Counted from the stretch's first letter, positions 7,525 to 14,815 are shown. The stretch is DNA of 15,787 nucleotides from an uncultured Solobacterium sp. (GCA_905235315.1 CAJOLG010000021.1:1-15787), one strand, 5' to 3'. Notes: generated by a model not told the origin, from the sequence alone. Program-made: numbers and translations.

Positions 7525-7548
7525 TGTTTCACCCAGGAATGATATAAT
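7517..7548 (+). promoter_or_regulatory. Extended -10 promoter of the flippase-GT2-GT2 operon
   Basis: TGATATAAT (7540-7548) is a perfect extended -10 (TGnTATAAT), which reduces the need for a -35 box. TCTGTCCG lies at 7517-7524, 18 nt before the hexamer. Transcription should begin near 7555, giving a leader of about 10 nt before the flippase ATG at 7565. Confidence 0.72.
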
Positions 7549-7564
7549 AATTCCGGTTTTCATT

Positions 7565-9016
7565 ATGGATAAAAAACTGCTGAAAAACTATATATACAAT
7601 ATCCTCTATCAGCTGGTTAAAATTGTTCTTCCGCTGATCCTTGCGCCGTATACGGCAACCCATATCGGGGTTTCGCCGCTCGGCCGATACCAGTATGCCG
7701 GCGCGATCATGAACTGGTTTATTCTCTTCGGCGTCCTCGGCGTGAATACCTACGGCAACCGGCAGATCGCAAAGGTCAGAGATGATGTAGAGCTCCGCAA
7801 CAAGACCTTCTTTGAAATTTTTTATATGCAGATATGCAATATGATCATCGCGATGATCGCATATTACGTATTTGTCTCCATAGTATTCAAAGACGGAATG
7901 ATGTACTACTATCTGACCGGCTTTACGATGCTGGCGACGATGCTGGACATCACCTGGTTCTTCTATGGCGTGGAGGATTTCAAGAAGGCCAGTCTCCGCA
8001 ATATCATTGTCAAATGCCTCGGGGTATTCCTGATCATGACCTTCTGTAAAACCCCGGATGATATCTGGCTGTATATTCTCATCAATGTCGGTTCCGAGCT
8101 CTTCGGACAGGCCATCATGTTCTTACAGCTGCGGAACTATCTGACCTTTCAGCGGGTATCCCTGCGGGATGCCTACCGGCATCATTTCAAGGCCACGTTC
8201 CAGCTGTTTGTGCCGACGATCGCAATCTCGGTATATACCATGCTTGATCAGACGATGGTCGGTACCCTTTACAGTAAAGATCACGTGCAGTACTATCAGA
8301 CCTCAATGAACATCGTAAAGATGTTTCTGATGCTCATCACAAGCATCGGTTCGGTGATGCTGCCGCGGGTAACCAATGTGTTTTACAACGATGCCAACGG
8401 CGCTGAAAAGGCGGAAGCGTATATCGGAACCACGATGAAGATTTCCATGCTGCTGGCATTTCCGATGTGCTTCGGCATGATGTCGATCGCAAAATCCTTC
8501 ATGAGCTGGTATATTCCGGTCTGGCCGATCCTCGGGGATCTGATCATGCTGGGATGCCCGGTCATTATTCTGATCTCAATGTCCAATGTCACCGGCATTC
8601 AGTACATGGTGCCGACCGGGATGTACAACCGGTACAGTGCATCGGTGATTGCCGGCTCCTGCGTGAACTTTGCGATCAATCTGATCCTGATTCCGCGCTA
8701 TGGTGCTTACGGTGCGATCATCGGCAGTATCATTGCCGAACTGACGGTTACCACGCTGCAGCTGCTCATGATCCGTTCGAAGGTGAAGTTTCACTTTCTG
8801 CAGCGTTCCTATTTGATCTACATTATCGGGACGGCGCTGATGTCCGCAGTGGTAGTTTCGCTTACAAAGCTGTTTCCGATCGGAACCCTGTATACCCTGA
8901 TTGAAGTATTTGCCGGTATGGCGGTCTATGCGGCAGTGCTGCTGATCAGCCGGGAAGAACTGACAATGAAAGCGCTGGGTGCGCTGCACCGGCGCGGAGG
9001 ATCCGCAAATGCCTGA
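7565..9016 (+). CDS. Wzx/PST-type polysaccharide flippase
   Basis: This 483-residue integral membrane protein belongs by appearance to the MOP superfamily oligosaccharide exporters that flip undecaprenyl-linked repeat units to the outer face of the membrane. About 12-14 hydrophobic helices span the whole length. The opening MDKKLLKNYIYNILYQLVK and APYTATHIGVSPLGRYQYAGAI are characteristic of the PST/RfbX family, as are VNTYGNRQIA and the charged position in TMLDQTMVG. The frame is open for 319 more codons upstream, but that stretch is antisense to the GT-C-like gene and has no membrane character; ATG 7565 follows a strong extended -10 and gives the family N-terminus. No Shine-Dalgarno motif is seen before it (GGTTTTCATT). 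It overlaps the next gene by 8 nt. The flippase links the glycosyltransferases to export. Confidence 0.93.
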   Translation: MDKKLLKNYIYNILYQLVKIVLPLILAPYTATHIGVSPLGRYQYAGAIMNWFILFGVLGVNTYGNRQIAKVRDDVELRNKTFFEIFYMQICNMIIAMIAYYVFVSIVFKDGMMYYYLTGFTMLATMLDITWFFYGVEDFKKASLRNIIVKCLGVFLIMTFCKTPDDIWLYILINVGSELFGQAIMFLQLRNYLTFQRVSLRDAYRHHFKATFQLFVPTIAISVYTMLDQTMVGTLYSKDHVQYYQTSMNIVKMFLMLITSIGSVMLPRVTNVFYNDANGAEKAEAYIGTTMKISMLLAFPMCFGMMSIAKSFMSWYIPVWPILGDLIMLGCPVIILISMSNVTGIQYMVPTGMYNRYSASVIAGSCVNFAINLILIPRYGAYGAIIGSIIAELTVTTLQLLMIRSKVKFHFLQRSYLIYIIGTALMSAVVVSLTKLFPIGTLYTLIEVFAGMAVYAAVLLISREELTMKALGALHRRGGSANA

Positions 9017-9989
9017 GGTCAGTGTTGTTGTCCCGATTTACAACGTAGCGGCATATCTGCCCAAATGCATTGATTCCGTTCTTGCGCAGACGTTCCGGGA
9101 TTATGAACTGATTCTGGTCAATGACGGTTCAACCGACGATTCTCCCGCGATTGCCGAAGCGTATGCACAAAAGGATTCCCGGATCCGGGTGGTTCACAAG
9201 CCAAACGGCGGCCTCAGCGATGCCCGCAATGAAGGCATGAAATATGCTTCAGGCACCTATATCAGTTTTATTGACAGCGATGACTTCATTGAGCCCGTCA
9301 TGCTGGAGAAGTGTGTACAGGCCCTGCATGACACCGGCGCGGATATGGTGATCTTTGATTACTATCAGTACTATCAGGCAACCGGGAAAAAAGAAGTGAT
9401 CACGAACCGGTTTGAGGCGGGGAGAACCTATTCCCTGAGCGATACGCCGGAACTGCTTACCGGCATTGCCAACGCCGCCTGGAACAAGATTTACCGGCGG
9501 ACGCTGTTCACGGAAAACGGAATTCTCTATCCCTGGGGATGTCTCTATGAGGATCTCGGCACAACCTATCGTCTTCTGGCCCGGGCAGAGAAGGTCACGT
9601 TTGTCAATGAGCCGCTCTATGATTATCTCAAAGACCGGCCGGGGAATATCACCGGGGAATTCAACATGCGCGCATATCATGTGCTCGATATGGTCAAAAT
9701 TACCCTGGATGATTTCAAACGGCTCGGTATCTATGAAAGATATTATGAAGAACTGAAGTATCTCGGCGGCGTCAATATTCTGGAATGCCTGAAAAAGACC
9801 CGGACCTGTACGGATACGAAGCTTGTCAATGAATATATTGATGTCTGCTTCTGGTATCTGAAACAGAACTGGCCGGAGTTTCCGAAGTGCCGTTATCCGA
9901 TCTGCCGGGAGAAATACGACTGGATCTATGCGCACAAAGGATTTCTGAAGCTGTATCTGAAGCTTCGGGGAGGAAGGAGAGCGTCCTGA
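9009..9989 (+). CDS. Family 2 glycosyltransferase (GT-A fold)
   Basis: The 326-residue product is a cytoplasmic inverting glycosyltransferase of the capsule/EPS type. The GT-A domain starts at once: VSVVVPIYNVAAYL (4-17), VNDGSTDDS (37-45) for nucleotide binding, NGGLSDARN (66-74), FIDSDD (87-92) with the DxD metal site, and LYEDLGTTYRLL (179-190), where the Glu-Asp pair holds the likely base. WNKIYRR (158-164) is also usual. The remainder is helical and positively charged (ending KLRGGRRAS), suited to membrane association. Start: GGAGG at 8996-9000 is 8 nt before ATG 9009; an earlier in-frame ATG (8979) would give a non-family N-terminal tail. It overlaps the flippase stop by 8 nt and touches the next gene by 1 nt. 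The sugar transferred cannot be told from sequence. Confidence 0.93.
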   Translation: MPEVSVVVPIYNVAAYLPKCIDSVLAQTFRDYELILVNDGSTDDSPAIAEAYAQKDSRIRVVHKPNGGLSDARNEGMKYASGTYISFIDSDDFIEPVMLEKCVQALHDTGADMVIFDYYQYYQATGKKEVITNRFEAGRTYSLSDTPELLTGIANAAWNKIYRRTLFTENGILYPWGCLYEDLGTTYRLLARAEKVTFVNEPLYDYLKDRPGNITGEFNMRAYHVLDMVKITLDDFKRLGIYERYYEELKYLGGVNILECLKKTRTCTDTKLVNEYIDVCFWYLKQNWPEFPKCRYPICREKYDWIYAHKGFLKLYLKLRGGRRAS

Positions 9990-11035
9990 TGAAAGAAGTA
10001 ACGGTCATTGTCCCGATTTATAACGTTGAGAAGTATCTGCGCGCCTGCTTTGACTCGCTGTTGAAACAGACGTCCGGCTCCTTCGAGGTGCTGGCGGTAA
10101 ACGACGGTTCGCCCGACAGCAGCCAGGCGATCATTGACGAATATACCGCGAAGTATCCGGACCTCATCCGCGGAATCCAAAAAGAGAACGGCGGCTACGG
10201 CAGTGTGCTGCAGCTCGCTATTAAAGAAATCACGACACCGTACTTTCTGGTCTGTGACCCGGATGATACGATCGAACCGGATGCGGTAGAGACTCTGCTG
10301 AACCTGGCGAAAGTCAGCGGTGCCGATCTTACCGTCGGCGCCAAGACCTTTGTGTATGAAAGCAGCGAAGACCGGGATTACGATGCGGCATACAACCGGG
10401 AGTTCGCCGAACTGAAGCCCAATACGGTATATCGTGCCGGTACGCCGGAGTTTGAAAACCTGTTTTTTCTGGATCCGAGCCCGCACGCCAAGCTTTACAA
10501 AAAGAAACTCTCAGAACCAATCGAATTTCCGACAAAGGTCGGCTATACCGACAACCTGCTGTTCTATCTGAATCTTCTGCAGGCAGACAGCGTGATCTAC
10601 ACCGACCGTTCGCTTGCGAATTATCTGATCGACCGCGCCGGAAACTCCATGGGAGATGTGCGGTACAGCGCGATGAGCGGGGAGATCCGCGTCTTCCGCT
10701 CGATTGTTGCGCAGGCATCGGCTCTGAAGAATGTGCCGGATATCTTCTGGTACCGGATGTTTGCGTCCTTCAAGTTCATGCTGTACAAGACCAGAAGACT
10801 GAACTGCAGCACGGAAGAATATGCGGCGATTCTGGATCAGCTGGAGGAGTTTGTAACGGATCTCAACGTCCATGGGGAAGCGATCCTGCCGTACTATAAG
10901 AAGTTCACCCGGGCAAAAGCCATTGAGAGGATGCGCGATGAGGCGCTGCTCGACCCGCGGAAAGAGAAACGGACCTACCGGCGTCTGAAACGGAAGATGT
11001 GCCGGGAATATGCATCTGCAGCGAAAGCAGACTGA
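9989..11035 (+). CDS. Family 2 glycosyltransferase (second of the pair)
   Basis: This 348-residue GT-A enzyme is a distant homologue of its upstream neighbour; both open with V-VPIYNV and share VNDGS. Visible motifs are VTVIVPIYNVEKYL (4-17), VNDGSPDSS (37-45), ENGGYGSVLQLAI (66-78) and VCDPDD (88-93) with Asp90/Asp92 as the DxD. The NGGYGSV form in place of the usual NGGLSxARN marks a distinct GT2 subgroup. The C-terminal 120 residues are helical and end in a basic stretch (KEKRTYRRLKRKMCR), consistent with peripheral membrane binding. Start: AAGGAGA at 9974-9980 precedes ATG 9989, whose A is the last base of the upstream stop codon (TGATG), so the two are coupled. Substrates are unknown; with the GT10 enzyme it presumably builds the repeat unit. 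Confidence 0.92.
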   Translation: MKEVTVIVPIYNVEKYLRACFDSLLKQTSGSFEVLAVNDGSPDSSQAIIDEYTAKYPDLIRGIQKENGGYGSVLQLAIKEITTPYFLVCDPDDTIEPDAVETLLNLAKVSGADLTVGAKTFVYESSEDRDYDAAYNREFAELKPNTVYRAGTPEFENLFFLDPSPHAKLYKKKLSEPIEFPTKVGYTDNLLFYLNLLQADSVIYTDRSLANYLIDRAGNSMGDVRYSAMSGEIRVFRSIVAQASALKNVPDIFWYRMFASFKFMLYKTRRLNCSTEEYAAILDQLEEFVTDLNVHGEAILPYYKKFTRAKAIERMRDEALLDPRKEKRTYRRLKRKMCREYASAAKAD

Positions 11036-11043
11036 GCCATATC

Positions 11044-11070
11044 TGATATACTGATTAAAAGGGAAGGAGG
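11044..11070 (+). promoter_or_regulatory. Extended -10 promoter and strong RBS of the secreted-protein gene
   Basis: TGATATACT (11044-11052) fits the extended -10 form TGnTATAnT, with a start of transcription near 11059. AAGGAGG (11064-11070) is a near-perfect Shine-Dalgarno sequence 6 nt from ATG 11077. No terminator separates it from the GT2 gene, so read-through is also possible. Confidence 0.65.
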
Positions 11071-11076
11071 AATCCC

Positions 11077-11799
11077 ATGAAAGACCGGATCCGTAATCGT
11101 GCGGCACACTGGAGTATCCCGGTGCTTGCACTGCTTGCCACAATTGTCCCGGTACGTGCGCTCGGCGCACGGTCCGCAGAACCGGCGGATACCGGGGAAA
11201 CCGTTATCGTTTCTTCCTTCGGAAGAGCCGAAGGAACCGTGGGTGATCTCATGAAGACCTCCTTCATGGAATTCAAGATCAATTCCGCTGCCACAGCGGA
11301 TCAGTATCAGACGCTGCTGCCGGATGAAGGCATGAAACTGCTGGTGCTGAATATCACAACGCATGTCACCCAGAAAAACCCGCTGGTGCTGTATGACACG
11401 GATTATCAGATCCAGTGGGGCGGCGAAGGGGAGCTGGATTACAGCGAACCGGTCAGTTACCGCGATGAATGGGCAGACTTCACCGGATATAAACGCCAGG
11501 TGGATCCTGAAAGCCTGGAAGGAATCTTCCCGGGCTCCGGCGTTCTTGCCAGTGATGAGACGGTCACCTATGACTATGTTTATCAGGTGCCGGCGGAGGC
11601 GATGAACTTCCGTCTGCTGTTTCAGGAGTATTTCGAGGATGAACGGATCGGAGACCTGTTCCTTGTCACCGTTCCGGCAGAGTCTGCCGGGGTGATCTCC
11701 GGGAATCTCGGCGAGATCAAGCCGCTCAGCGGCACGGCAGAGATCGTAAGCCAGGATGCCGAAACACCGGCCGACGGAGAGACCGCACAGGCCGGCTGA
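11077..11799 (+). CDS. Secreted protein, DUF4352-like (putative Ig-like fold)
   Basis: I do not recognise a named gene. The 240-residue product begins with a basic n-region (MKDRIRNR), a hydrophobic core (IPVLALLATIVPV, 14-26) and a likely signal peptidase I site around ALGA (29-32). There is no lipobox cysteine, so it should be released or wall-associated rather than a lipoprotein. The mature part is acidic and beta-rich. FMEFKINSA followed by LPDEGMKLLVLNITTHV, and later SDETVTYDYVYQVP, resembles the DUF4352 pattern (a short binding-fold domain found in many Bacillota surface proteins), but the match is by eye. The tail is low-complexity Glu/Ala/Thr. It has its own promoter and terminator and so is a single-gene unit next to lepB, whose product may process it. 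Function unknown. Confidence 0.72.
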   Translation: MKDRIRNRAAHWSIPVLALLATIVPVRALGARSAEPADTGETVIVSSFGRAEGTVGDLMKTSFMEFKINSAATADQYQTLLPDEGMKLLVLNITTHVTQKNPLVLYDTDYQIQWGGEGELDYSEPVSYRDEWADFTGYKRQVDPESLEGIFPGSGVLASDETVTYDYVYQVPAEAMNFRLLFQEYFEDERIGDLFLVTVPAESAGVISGNLGEIKPLSGTAEIVSQDAETPADGETAQAG

Positions 11800-11832
11800 A
11801 GTCGGATTCCATCTGTGATTGATGTACAACGG

Positions 11833-11857
11833 GGAACCGGGGCACCGGTTCCTTTTT
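11833..11857 (+). terminator. Intrinsic terminator after the secreted-protein gene
   Basis: GGAACCGG / CCGGTTCC (11833-11840 with 11845-11852) forms a perfect 8-bp stem with a 4-nt loop GGCA, followed by T5 (11853-11857). It lies 33 nt after the stop codon and directly before the lepB promoter; the lepB -35 region overlaps its right arm. Confidence 0.92.
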
Positions 11858-11871
11858 ATATCCTGAAACGG

Positions 11872-11877
11872 TATAAT
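11872..11877 (+). promoter_or_regulatory. -10 box of the lepB-rbgA-rnhB operon
   Basis: TATAAT is a perfect -10 hexamer, ending 11 nt before the lepB ATG. Transcription should begin near 11884, leaving only about 5 nt of leader. The -35 position (around 11849-11854, TTCCTT) lies in the terminator arm and is weak, and no TGn extension is present. Confidence 0.62.
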
Positions 11878-11888
11878 CTCTAAGGTAT

Positions 11889-12485
11889 ATGAGTGAAACA
11901 GAACGCAGCACTGCACCGGAAACAGAACCCGTGCAGCAGCCAAAACAGGAGACCTTCCTGGAAGAGGTCTGGGATTTTCTGAAAACCCTGATCATTTCGA
12001 TGATCGTTGTTTTCGGCATTACCAATTTTATTGTCCGCCCGATTCAGGTGATCGGGTCGTCCATGTATCCGACACTGCAGCCGGATGCGGTCGGCCTTGC
12101 AAATATTCTCGGGCGGAAGACGGCAGGTCTCAGCCGTTTTGATATTGCCATCATCTATGTGGATCAGAATAAGGATTATCTCGTCAAACGGGTGGTCGGT
12201 CTGCCCGGAGAGACGGTTTCCTATCAGGGCGGCAGACTCTATATCAACGGCGAAGAAGTCGAAGAACCGTTCTTTGATGAAGCCTATGTCTCCGGCTACA
12301 ACGGCGCGTTCATGCAGGATGTTGCGCCGATCACGCTTGGCGCAAATGAATACTACTGTCTCGGAGACAACCGTCCTGCCAGTAAGGACAGCCGGTATTA
12401 CGGCCCGTTTACCGACGAACAGATCGTCGCAAAAGGGGCGTTGATTCTGTATCCGTTCAGCCAGTTCGGGGTGAAATCATGGTAG
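11889..12485 (+). CDS. lepB: Signal peptidase I
   Basis: Type I signal peptidase removes signal peptides from exported proteins on the outer face of the membrane, using a Ser/Lys dyad. The 198-residue length is normal for Bacillota. A short acidic cytoplasmic tail (1-28) is followed by one membrane helix (about 31-49), then VIGSSMYPTL (54-63) with nucleophile Ser58, RFDIAII (83-89), DYLVKRVVGLPGETV (96-110) with general base Lys100, and CLGDNRPASKDSRYYGPF (157-174), the box E of the family. Only AAGG at 11882-11885, 3 nt before the ATG, could act as a ribosome site, and it is barely on the predicted transcript; no other in-frame start preserves the N-terminus. It overlaps rbgA by 7 nt. Confidence 0.96.
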   Translation: MSETERSTAPETEPVQQPKQETFLEEVWDFLKTLIISMIVVFGITNFIVRPIQVIGSSMYPTLQPDAVGLANILGRKTAGLSRFDIAIIYVDQNKDYLVKRVVGLPGETVSYQGGRLYINGEEVEEPFFDEAYVSGYNGAFMQDVAPITLGANEYYCLGDNRPASKDSRYYGPFTDEQIVAKGALILYPFSQFGVKSW

Positions 12486-13357
12486 CGGTTCAGTGGTATC
12501 CGGGCCATATGGAAAAAGCCCGCCGTGATATGGCAGAGAATCTGAAAGCGGTGGATATGATCATTGAACTTCGGGATGCGCGCATTCCGCTTGCCAGCCG
12601 GAATCCGATCCTGGATGAGATGGCGCCTCAGAAACCGCGGCTGATCGTTCTTTCAAAAACCGATCTTGCGGATGCGGAGAAGACCGAAGCCTGGGTGAAC
12701 TTTCTGAAGACGGAGAACCGGGACTGTCTCGCACTGGATCTGGCAAACGATAAAACGGTAAAGAAACAGATCGTAAACGCATGTGCGGAACTGACAAAGG
12801 AAAAACGGGAGCGCATGATCCGGCGCGGGATCCGGCCGCGCGCGATGCGGGCAATGGCCTGCGGTATCCCCAACGCGGGGAAATCGACGCTGATCAACCG
12901 GATTGCCGGACGGAACAGCGCAAAAACGGCAGACAAGCCGGGGGTTACGCGGGCTCTGACCTGGATCAAGGCAGACAGCACCCTTGAAATCCTGGACACC
13001 CCGGGTGTGCTCTGGCCGAAATTTGAAGATCCCCGTACCGGAAGCCTGCTTGCGGCGACCGGTGCGATCAACGAAAACATTCTGGACCTGAAGGAAATTG
13101 CGATGGATACGATCCATGTGATCCGTGATCTGTATCCCGGTGTGCTGGAAGCGGAATACGATGCCTCCGCAGGTACGCGGACGGATGTGATGCTTGAGAA
13201 GATTGCGGAGAAACGTCATCTTCTCAAAGAAAACGGAGTGCCGGATATCGACCGGGCTGCCTCGGTGTTTCTTCATGAACTCCGGCGCGGGAAACTGGGC
13301 CGGCTGAGCCTGGAAAGTGTAAGTGATGATGAAGCAGAAAAACGTGTGTCCGAATGA
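12479..13357 (+). CDS. rbgA: Ribosome biogenesis GTPase A (circularly permuted GTPase)
   Basis: RbgA (YlqF) is a GTPase needed for late assembly of the 50S ribosomal subunit, binding near the sites of late-joining proteins such as L16. The 292-residue product shows the permuted G-motif order G4-G5-G1-G2-G3: LSKTD (58-62, with Ser in the first position of NKxD), GIPNAGKST (129-137, Walker A), PGVT (154-157) and DTPG (173-176). QWYPGHM (5-11) at the N-terminus carries the histidine implicated in catalysis in B. subtilis RbgA. The C-terminal part is a helical RNA-binding-type domain. The start overlaps lepB by 7 nt and the end overlaps rnhB by 32 nt, which suggests tight co-translation. Placement between lepB and rnhB is a common Bacillota arrangement. 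Confidence 0.96.
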   Translation: MVAVQWYPGHMEKARRDMAENLKAVDMIIELRDARIPLASRNPILDEMAPQKPRLIVLSKTDLADAEKTEAWVNFLKTENRDCLALDLANDKTVKKQIVNACAELTKEKRERMIRRGIRPRAMRAMACGIPNAGKSTLINRIAGRNSAKTADKPGVTRALTWIKADSTLEILDTPGVLWPKFEDPRTGSLLAATGAINENILDLKEIAMDTIHVIRDLYPGVLEAEYDASAGTRTDVMLEKIAEKRHLLKENGVPDIDRAASVFLHELRRGKLGRLSLESVSDDEAEKRVSE

Positions 13358-13958
13358 CTATGAACACGATGCCTGGGCCCAGGGGAAGCTGGTGCTTGGC
13401 ATTGATGAGGCAGGCCGCGGACCGCTGGCCGGACCGCTTGTGGCTGCCGGGGTTCTGTTTCCAATCGGATATGAGAATCCGGAGATCTATGACTCCAAAA
13501 GCATCAGTGAGAAGAAGCGGGAAGCGCTGTTTGAAGTAATTAAAGAAGATGCGCTGTATTATGAGATCGTGATCGTTTCTCCCGAAGAGATCGACCGATG
13601 GAATATTTACCGCGCAGACCAGAGGGCATTCGCTGAGATCGCACAGCTGATCCCGGCAGATGTTGTTCTGACGGATGCCATGCCGCTGGAAGGGGACGCA
13701 AGGGTGATCCCGCTGGTGAAGGGGGACCGGAAATCGGTCAGTATCGCGGCGGGATCGATCCTTGCCAAAGTCACCCGGGACAGGATCATGAAAGAGTATG
13801 ACGTTCTGTATCCGCAGTACGGCTTTGCCAAACACAAAGGGTATCCGACTCCCCAGCATCTTGCGGCGATCGAAGAATACGGAATCACGGAGATCCACCG
13901 CAAAAGCTTCGGGCCGGTCGCGGCGACCCAGATGAAGCTGAATCTGTTTGATGAATGA
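13326..13958 (+). CDS. rnhB: Ribonuclease HII
   Basis: RNase HII cuts RNA in RNA-DNA hybrids and starts removal of single misincorporated ribonucleotides. The 210-residue protein has all expected marks: LGIDEAGRGPLAGP (24-37, acidic Asp27/Glu28), YDSKSISEKKRE (55-66), VLTDAMP (114-120, Asp117), VKGDRKSVSIAAGSILAKVTRD (131-152, Asp134) and KGYPTPQH (171-178). These give the four acidic catalytic residues. Start: GTG 13323, ATG 13326 and ATG 13329 are consecutive in frame; GGAAAG just upstream (about 13313-13318) best fits ATG 13326. The gene overlaps rbgA by 32 nt and is followed within 5 nt by a terminator. Confidence 0.96.
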   Translation: MMKQKNVCPNDYEHDAWAQGKLVLGIDEAGRGPLAGPLVAAGVLFPIGYENPEIYDSKSISEKKREALFEVIKEDALYYEIVIVSPEEIDRWNIYRADQRAFAEIAQLIPADVVLTDAMPLEGDARVIPLVKGDRKSVSIAAGSILAKVTRDRIMKEYDVLYPQYGFAKHKGYPTPQHLAAIEEYGITEIHRKSFGPVAATQMKLNLFDE

Positions 13959-13962
13959 AAAG

Positions 13963-13983
13963 AAAACGGGGAAACCCGTTTTT
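13963..13983 (+). terminator. Intrinsic terminator after rnhB, inside the longer dprA frame
   Basis: AAAACGGG / CCCGTTTT (13963-13970 with 13975-13982) is a perfect 8-bp stem closed by a GAAA tetraloop, and T5 spans 13979-13983. It starts 5 nt after the rnhB stop. The same stretch would encode residues 5-11 of DprA if translation began at ATG 13951, so its presence bears on the choice of dprA start. Confidence 0.75.
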
Positions 13984-13989
13984 CGTTTG

Positions 13990-13995
13990 TATAAG
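13990..13995 (+). promoter_or_regulatory. Candidate -10 box for dprA
   Basis: TATAAG lies 6 nt before ATG 14002, which would put the start of transcription at or next to the ATG. No -35 match is seen at the usual distance, and TG directly abuts the hexamer rather than being one base away. Weak evidence on its own; it gains weight from the terminator just upstream. Confidence 0.38.
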
Positions 13996-14001
13996 AACAG
14001 T

Positions 14002-14769
14002 ATGGAAGTACTGGATAAACGGGAAATACTGGCGCATTACAGCTGGAAGTACGACGGGGACTGGTCGAAGATCGCAGAGGCGCTGCGCACGCACGAGAAG
14101 GTAAAACGCCGCCGGGACTGCGGCAGCTACATCACAATCTACGATGACGCATACCCGAAGAATCTGCGCGCGCTGCGCTACCCGCCCTGGGTGCTCTTTT
14201 ACCGCGGCCGCCTCGATCTTCTGAAGCAGTCGGGATTCACCGTGGTCGGAAGCCGGAAACTGACCGCATATGGAGAATGGGCAACGGAACGGTGTGCGGA
14301 ACTTCTTTCCGCTCAGCATGTTTTAATCTCGGGTCTTGCGAAAGGGGCGGACGGGATTGTGCACCGGACAGCGATCGCCATGCGGGGAACGACAGTCGGC
14401 GTCATTGGCTGCGGGCTGAACGTCCGCTATCCGCGGGAGAATGAGTATCTGTACCGCATGATGGAGAGTGAGCAGCTGATCCTTTCCGAGTACCCGGACA
14501 CCACCGGAGTGAAGAAACATCACTTTCCGTGGCGGAACCGGATTCTTGCGGCGCTTGGGGACGGGGTGATCGTTACGCAGGCCGCGTTGAAAAGCGGAAC
14601 GATGGGCACGGTCAGCCAGGCACTGGAGCTTGGAAAGGAGGTATGGTGTGTGCCGTATCCGTACAATGAAGAAGGAGGGCGCGGATGTAATCTTCTGATA
14701 TCGCAGGGAGCGAATATTCTCTATGATGAGGGTATTCTGGAGGATCTGAGACCGCTCCGTCCAATCTAA
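14002..14769 (+). CDS. dprA: DNA processing protein DprA (short form)
   Basis: DprA binds incoming single-stranded DNA during natural transformation and loads RecA; many non-transformable Bacillota also keep it. The Rossmann-like core is clear: VVGSRKLTAYGEWAT, LISGLAKGADGIVHR, VGVIGCGLNVRYPREN, LILSEYP, FPWRNRILAALGD and the KSGTMGT...LGKEVWCVP segment, ending GCNLLISQGANIL. The protein stops soon after the core and lacks the C-terminal winged-helix domain of longer homologues. I place the start at ATG 14002 (255 residues), because a terminator and a -10-like box precede it and the family alignment begins at about REILAHYSWKYDGDW. ATG 13951 (272 residues, overlapping rnhB by 8 nt) or TTG 13948 is possible. 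None of these starts has a good Shine-Dalgarno motif. Confidence 0.9.
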   Translation: MEVLDKREILAHYSWKYDGDWSKIAEALRTHEKVKRRRDCGSYITIYDDAYPKNLRALRYPPWVLFYRGRLDLLKQSGFTVVGSRKLTAYGEWATERCAELLSAQHVLISGLAKGADGIVHRTAIAMRGTTVGVIGCGLNVRYPRENEYLYRMMESEQLILSEYPDTTGVKKHHFPWRNRILAALGDGVIVTQAALKSGTMGTVSQALELGKEVWCVPYPYNEEGGRGCNLLISQGANILYDEGILEDLRPLRPI

Positions 14770-14776
14770 GAAAATC

Positions 14777-14805
14777 TTGCAAAGACAATTTCCATGGGGT
14801 ATCCT
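14777..14805 (+). promoter_or_regulatory. Candidate sigma-A promoter for topA
   Basis: TTGCAA (14777-14782), a 17-nt spacer and TATCCT (14800-14805) lie in the 77-nt gap between dprA and topA, with transcription expected near 14812 and a leader of about 35 nt. The spacing is ideal; each hexamer has two mismatches or fewer to consensus. Confidence 0.55.
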
Positions 14806-14815
14806 TTGAAATTGT
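14785..14815. repeat. Inverted repeat flanking the topA -10 box
   Basis: ACAATTTC (14785-14792) and GAAATTGT (14808-14815) are perfect 8-bp inverted copies with a 15-nt spacer that contains the TATCCT box. No T-run follows, so it does not look like a terminator for dprA. It could be a dimeric regulator site over the promoter. Confidence 0.5.

Noticed and set aside
6608..7564. A plus-strand frame open for 319 codons in front of, and in frame with, the flippase.
   Set aside because: It is antisense to the membrane protein gene on the minus strand, its translation is rich in Lys, Arg, His and Gln with no fold-like pattern, and the flippase N-terminus and promoter are clear at 7540-7567.
8979..9008. 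ATG 8979 as the start of the first GT2 gene.
   Set aside because: It adds ten non-family residues and ignores GGAGG at 8996-9000, which fits ATG 9009.
9009..11035. The two adjacent GT2 genes as a recent tandem duplication.
   Set aside because: They share only the general GT2 motifs; the acceptor-side motifs (NGGLSDARN versus NGGYGSV) and C-terminal halves differ, so they are old paralogues or separate acquisitions.
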